From: Heterobilharzia americana
Taxonomy: Eukaryota > Platyhelminthes > Trematoda > Strigeidida > Schistosomatidae
Direction: 5' to 3'
DNA: 64,000 bases
NCBI GenBank assembly: GCA_944470555.2
Contig: OX104134.1
Coordinates: forward strand, 77,308,678-77,372,677
In this document: positions 60,412 to 64,000 of the stretch, piece by piece
How the letters are laid out: each line of letters opens with the position of its first letter
Numbering within the stretch: position 1 is the stretch's first letter
The notes under the pieces: model-generated
What the model saw: only the letters and a program-made list of their open reading frames with translations
Told to the model about the DNA's origin: nothing
The model's database searches: none
Translations under genes and position numbers: made by a program

Positions 60412-61540
60412 CTCCAAGGGAATAATGCCTGCTCACTGACGCCAATACTTACTGAACTGCTCCCACTCTTTCGCTAATTCTGGACCATCTTCAAGGTTAA
60501 CTCACCTACTGGTCATGAGTCTTCTTGCGACGAACCGTCTGTTCATTCTCAACAGTATTAGTGCCAGAGATATTCTGAACAGATGATTAAACCAGGGACC
60601 AATTTGTATATCGGCTCGGAACGTCACTTACCCGCAATGGCTCCACACTACACATTTTCTAGTACTCTGTGCCAAGAGACCTATTCATATGAAACTTACT
60701 ATGCATCAAGTACATGTCTCGAATGCCGCCTACGCTAACACAAAAGATACCCGAAGTCTATGTATAAATACTACCACTTGGACCATTGACTGTTTCGACA
60801 TCTATTTCCATCCAATACAACAAGTATTCCCAGCAGAATTAATCTATATTACCCCTAAATGCAACATGATGACCTGGGAATGCACTGATATAGCCATACA
60901 CATTGGTTATTTAACTGTGGATACTTTATTGATACTCCAGATTGTATAAGTGGGTCCTTTGTGGTCAGCAAAGCCAAAAACTGAAGATCATTGGAAGTAA
61001 TAAACTGTCATATTACTAATTAGCGAACTGTGCGGATGGACTAATGACGTCAGTTGGTTATAACTCAAACTTTGAACACTGCGCGCTTTTGATGTTGATA
61101 GCGGAACCTGTCTGTGAGATGGGAGATGAAAATCCATGTCCGCCCCATGAATGTCAGCAAAGCTTAATAAGATTATGCACACTAGTGACTTGATATGTAA
61201 ATTATTCAATACCAAATACCAGTTCGTGAACTTTCGAAAAATATGAATTTGAAGGTGCTTGTAAACCGGTGTCCCCCATGTTAAGCCCATTATATGAGGA
61301 TAATATTTATTATTATCTAAACTTCAAAACTCTATATACGCTGTAAAGTCATATTTCCTTGTTCGTTTCACAACCAGCAGGGCCTTCGGCAGTTTTTAAT
61401 TGAGTTTAATGACATTCCGCCAGTACCACGCAGGACTAAAGTCTTGTAGATATTTTGAGGTGCATCAACGTGATCGAGCCTGTAAACTGGCTTTTATCAC
61501 GTTAAACTTATTTTTTAATGCGAGAATAAAACATCTAACA
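60412..61540 (+). repeat. Hairpin-end repeat, copy 6, nested in the CR1 relic
   Basis: Matches copy 1 from 'gggaataatgcctgctcactgacgcc' to the terminal 'gcgagaataaaacat', so it lacks roughly the first 280 bases of copy 1. On both sides the decayed CR1 reading continues with essentially nothing missing (the CR1 endonuclease end on the right, the RT linker on the left). This marks the repeat as an insertion of about 1.1 kb. No obvious target duplication was seen. Confidence 0.8.
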
Positions 61541-61856
61541 CTTAACGTTTAACTCACATTTAGTGCTGGGATAGGTAGACAACAGAATGCCATTCTGCGG
61601 TCGCTACCAGAAACTTCGCCACTGACGCAAGTAGTTACTCGGATGATTTCATGGAGAAACACCAAGTCCAACGCGTTGTTACAGTAGGTAGGCGCGTGGA
61701 CACGCTACCTACAACCACAGAGATCTATTATAGCAAGTATCTCAGCGAAGCGCTGCAGACCACAACCAGCTATCCAGCCAATTTCGGGAAGATTTAAGTC
61801 ACCAGCAATCAGTTTAAAAGTCGCACTACTTGAGGAAGCATGAGCAGAGCGTGTAT

Positions 61857-62282
61857 CCGCTCCCGCTGTTGAAAATGGCGCTCGATGTATGCAACCCATG
61901 GGACTTTCGTATTTGCCACTAGATAAGCTGACCCATAGTGAGTCAGGCACTGCGTTTAATATGTTGTCTTCGGACTTATCTGCCGTAGCTTGGTCACATA
62001 CGTGAGTGAGATGGCCACCAACGCGCTTGTGATCTCGATTAGTGCGATAGAGAGTGTATCTATCTATAGATAGGTCTGCATCCAGGATGCTGGATGGACA
62101 CCGTGATTCAGTTATGAGTGGTGTCGTCGGTTTAGTGCTTAGAACCGCTGTTCTAAGGGCAGATATTTTTTTAGGTAGAGAGCGTGCGTTAATGGGCAAC
62201 AATGTAAATAGGTTTCTATGACTGATGAACTTACCTACAATATCAGCTATGCCTATCTCATTACGTTCACTTCCATGTAGTG
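61857..62282 (-). repeat. Left arm of a 426-bp inverted repeat (CR1 endonuclease)
   Basis: Reverse complement of 63575-64000 over 426 bases without gaps and with at least one mismatch (near 62169). It contains the start of the CR1 endonuclease. Confidence 0.9.
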
Positions 62283-63574
62283 TGTCTGTAGGTGATGTGT
62301 GATTTGGGCTGGAAGCGATTTAGGACCAGCATTCGATTGTGGCCATAGCACAGTCGGTGGATTCGTGATGTCTAAACCTGTTTTGTGGGACAGCCCGCTT
62401 CTCAACGGGTCTTTGCTAACCACCGATATCGCATGTTGAGGTCCGTTGTCGGTGGGTTTAACACTGGACGATTCCGACTTTTTGCCCGTGAGTTGTAAGC
62501 TAAATGCCGAAGTTCGTAAATGACTTTTGGTGGCGTAGAAAATCACGGGGTCCAGATATGTTAACGTACCTGGCAGGTGAGGTGATGTACTTAGCCCTGG
62601 GATCACGAGTATGAGTCGCACCCTGATCCCTTGTTGCGGTAGGGCTGACCAGACAGTACAGGATTAGTTCCAGTGCTGGATAGTGGCACATTAAGGGTCA
62701 TGAGTTAACCGAAGCGATAAGTGGTAGCATAATGCCCGCCATAAACATGTGAGTTGTGACCAGAAGATGGGTTGAGAGTTTTTTATTCCGAGGCAGTGGT
62801 TTATCTTGCTTGATAGTGCGCATTCGTTTTGAAGCCCTTTTGACAATGAAATATTCCTCACCGTCGTTAGACAAAATACTCTGAAGATAGCTCTGTCTAG
62901 TGTTGGCATTGGGTTTGAATCCCTGAGTTTTACTTGAGGATTTTCTGGCCCTTTGATGGGATGCTCATTATACTTTGACCACGGTGGTCGGTCCTCGGGG
63001 TGGGATTCCCAGGAGCTTCTAAGTTTATTAGAGGATCCACAAGTGTCTGTTTCTCAAGTAATCCTGGCGGACAGCTACACACGTTTTTGCTGTCAAGTGT
63101 TCCTCCTATGCTTTCAGGCGCCTCTAGAATTGCAGTGAGAAGACCAAATCATCCTTAAGGTGCCTGCTACGTTGACACGGTGTTCTAGCCGGCATAAAAA
63201 ATTTCTGTGAAACCACAGTTGGCTCTAATGGTGTTCTGCAGCCTAATAAATTCTGTGGCTTCAAGTGGCATTGGAAACTTGAAGATAATAGGGCAGCTGC
63301 CCTATGAAAGTTTTTACGCGAACGTCTACAACCACAGGGTACATAGACCATACTGCAAGCTCATAGGATCTTACTTTTAGCAGCCTCTAAGTGCACGTTT
63401 TCAGGTATATTGTTCACTGTGGCTTGCTGAGACGATGCTAATCGCCTTATTAACATAATGCCGTGAAATCAACCAAAATATTATCTTTCTGCAACTTGTG
63501 GCCATAAAGGGTCTTGTTTTGGCCGGACAAACAGGCTGATGGAGAGAATTTCCCCAGCGCTCCTTGAATACCAC

Positions 63575-64000
63575 CACTACATGGAAGTGAACGTAATGAG
63601 ATAGGCATAGCTGATATTGTAGGTAAGTTCATCAGTCATAGAAACCTATTTACATTGTTGCCCATTAACGCACGCTCTCTACCTAAGAAAATATCTGCCC
63701 TTAGAACAGCGGTTCTAAGCACTAAACCGACGACACCACTCATAACTGAATCACGGTGTCCATCCAGCATCCTGGATGCAGACCTATCTATAGATAGATA
63801 CACTCTCTATCGCACTAATCGAGATCACAAGCGCGTTGGTGGCCATCTCACTCACGTATGTGACCAAGCTACGGCAGATAAGTCCGAAGACAACATATTA
63901 AACGCAGTGCCTGACTCACTATGGGTCAGCTTATCTAGTGGCAAATACGAAAGTCCCATGGGTTGCATACATCGAGCGCCATTTTCAACAGCGGGAGCGG
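63575..64000 (+). mobile_element. Truncated CR1-like copy, right inverted arm
   Basis: The plus strand shows the same ORF1-end and endonuclease-start sequence (INARSLPKKI, LSIDRYTLYRTNRDHKRVGG, YESPMGCIHR) as the minus-strand element at 61857-62282. It starts abruptly at 63575 and continues beyond the window. The spacer between the arms is 1292 bases. Confidence 0.88.

Larger units (their letters stand above)
58250..63470 (-). mobile_element. Decayed, nearly full-length CR1-like element, split by an insertion
   Basis: The minus strand, reading leftward, shows the whole CR1 order. ORF1 RRM-like domain, 63460-63130 (RRLASSQQATVNNIPENV, PIIFKFPMPLEATEFIRLQ). ORF1 tail, 62700-62253. Endonuclease, 62202-61590 (INARSLPKKI, ITESRC, GDLNLPEIGW, NALDLVF, GSD). 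Then a hairpin-end repeat interrupts. RT linker and RT, 60420-59075 (TDSLTTTLPLVYEHVTSCLD, MGIDGLDSIALRNGGQDLP, GVLGPLLFAIYIGGV, YAADLKVVYS with YADD changed to YAAD). C-terminal domain to about 58370. Multiple stops and frameshifts are present. Confidence 0.85.

Overview
The window looks like nuclear DNA of a trematode flatworm, most likely a schistosome or close relative. It is AT-rich and packed with decayed RTE-type and CR1-type non-LTR retrotransposons, a Gypsy-type LTR element and a tRNA-like SINE with a hammerhead-like core. One host gene, broken into short exons by GT-AG introns, is recognisable. The lineage is inferred from the repeat types and gene structure, since no marker gene is present. 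There is one 500-base gap (42727-43226).

Layout. 1-4.6 kb: broken RTE-like retrotransposon pieces on the plus strand. 4.6-10.1 kb: no recognisable gene. 10.1-15.2 kb: an essentially intact two-ORF CR1-like retrotransposon, the only long open coding sequence in the window. 15.2-16.6 kb: first copy of a medium repeat (called the hairpin-end repeat here) that ends in a hairpin followed by AATAAA. Further copies lie at 23.9, 25.8, 29.8 (minus), 37.4 (minus) and 60.4 kb. 20.6-32 kb: CR1 relics on the minus strand and three copies of a short coding-like domain. 33-35 kb: a diverged direct repeat, a TATA-preceded short ORF and an (AT)n microsatellite. 37.4-40.7 kb: an inverted hairpin-end repeat copy and an RTE relic. 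43-44.2 kb: a SINE inverted pair lying between two exon-like stretches of an unknown gene.

The only recognisable host gene is glycogen phosphorylase. Its first four coding exons (263 residues) lie on the minus strand between 51817 and 46161, all joined in phase 0. The remaining two thirds of the protein were not found. Its first intron carries a relic of a non-LTR retrotransposon in the antisense direction.

52.7-55.7 kb: a Gypsy-type LTR retrotransposon reduced to 3 kb, with two clear LTRs, stop-containing gag, protease and RT-start relics, and most of pol deleted. 58.25-63.5 kb: a decayed but nearly full-length CR1 element on the minus strand, split by a hairpin-end repeat inserted between its endonuclease and RT parts. 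63.58-64.0 kb: a head-to-head partial copy of the same CR1, forming 426-bp inverted arms that are almost identical.

The genes here do not form a pathway. The window is mainly a record of repeated retrotransposon insertion, nesting and inversion around the 5' part of one metabolic gene.
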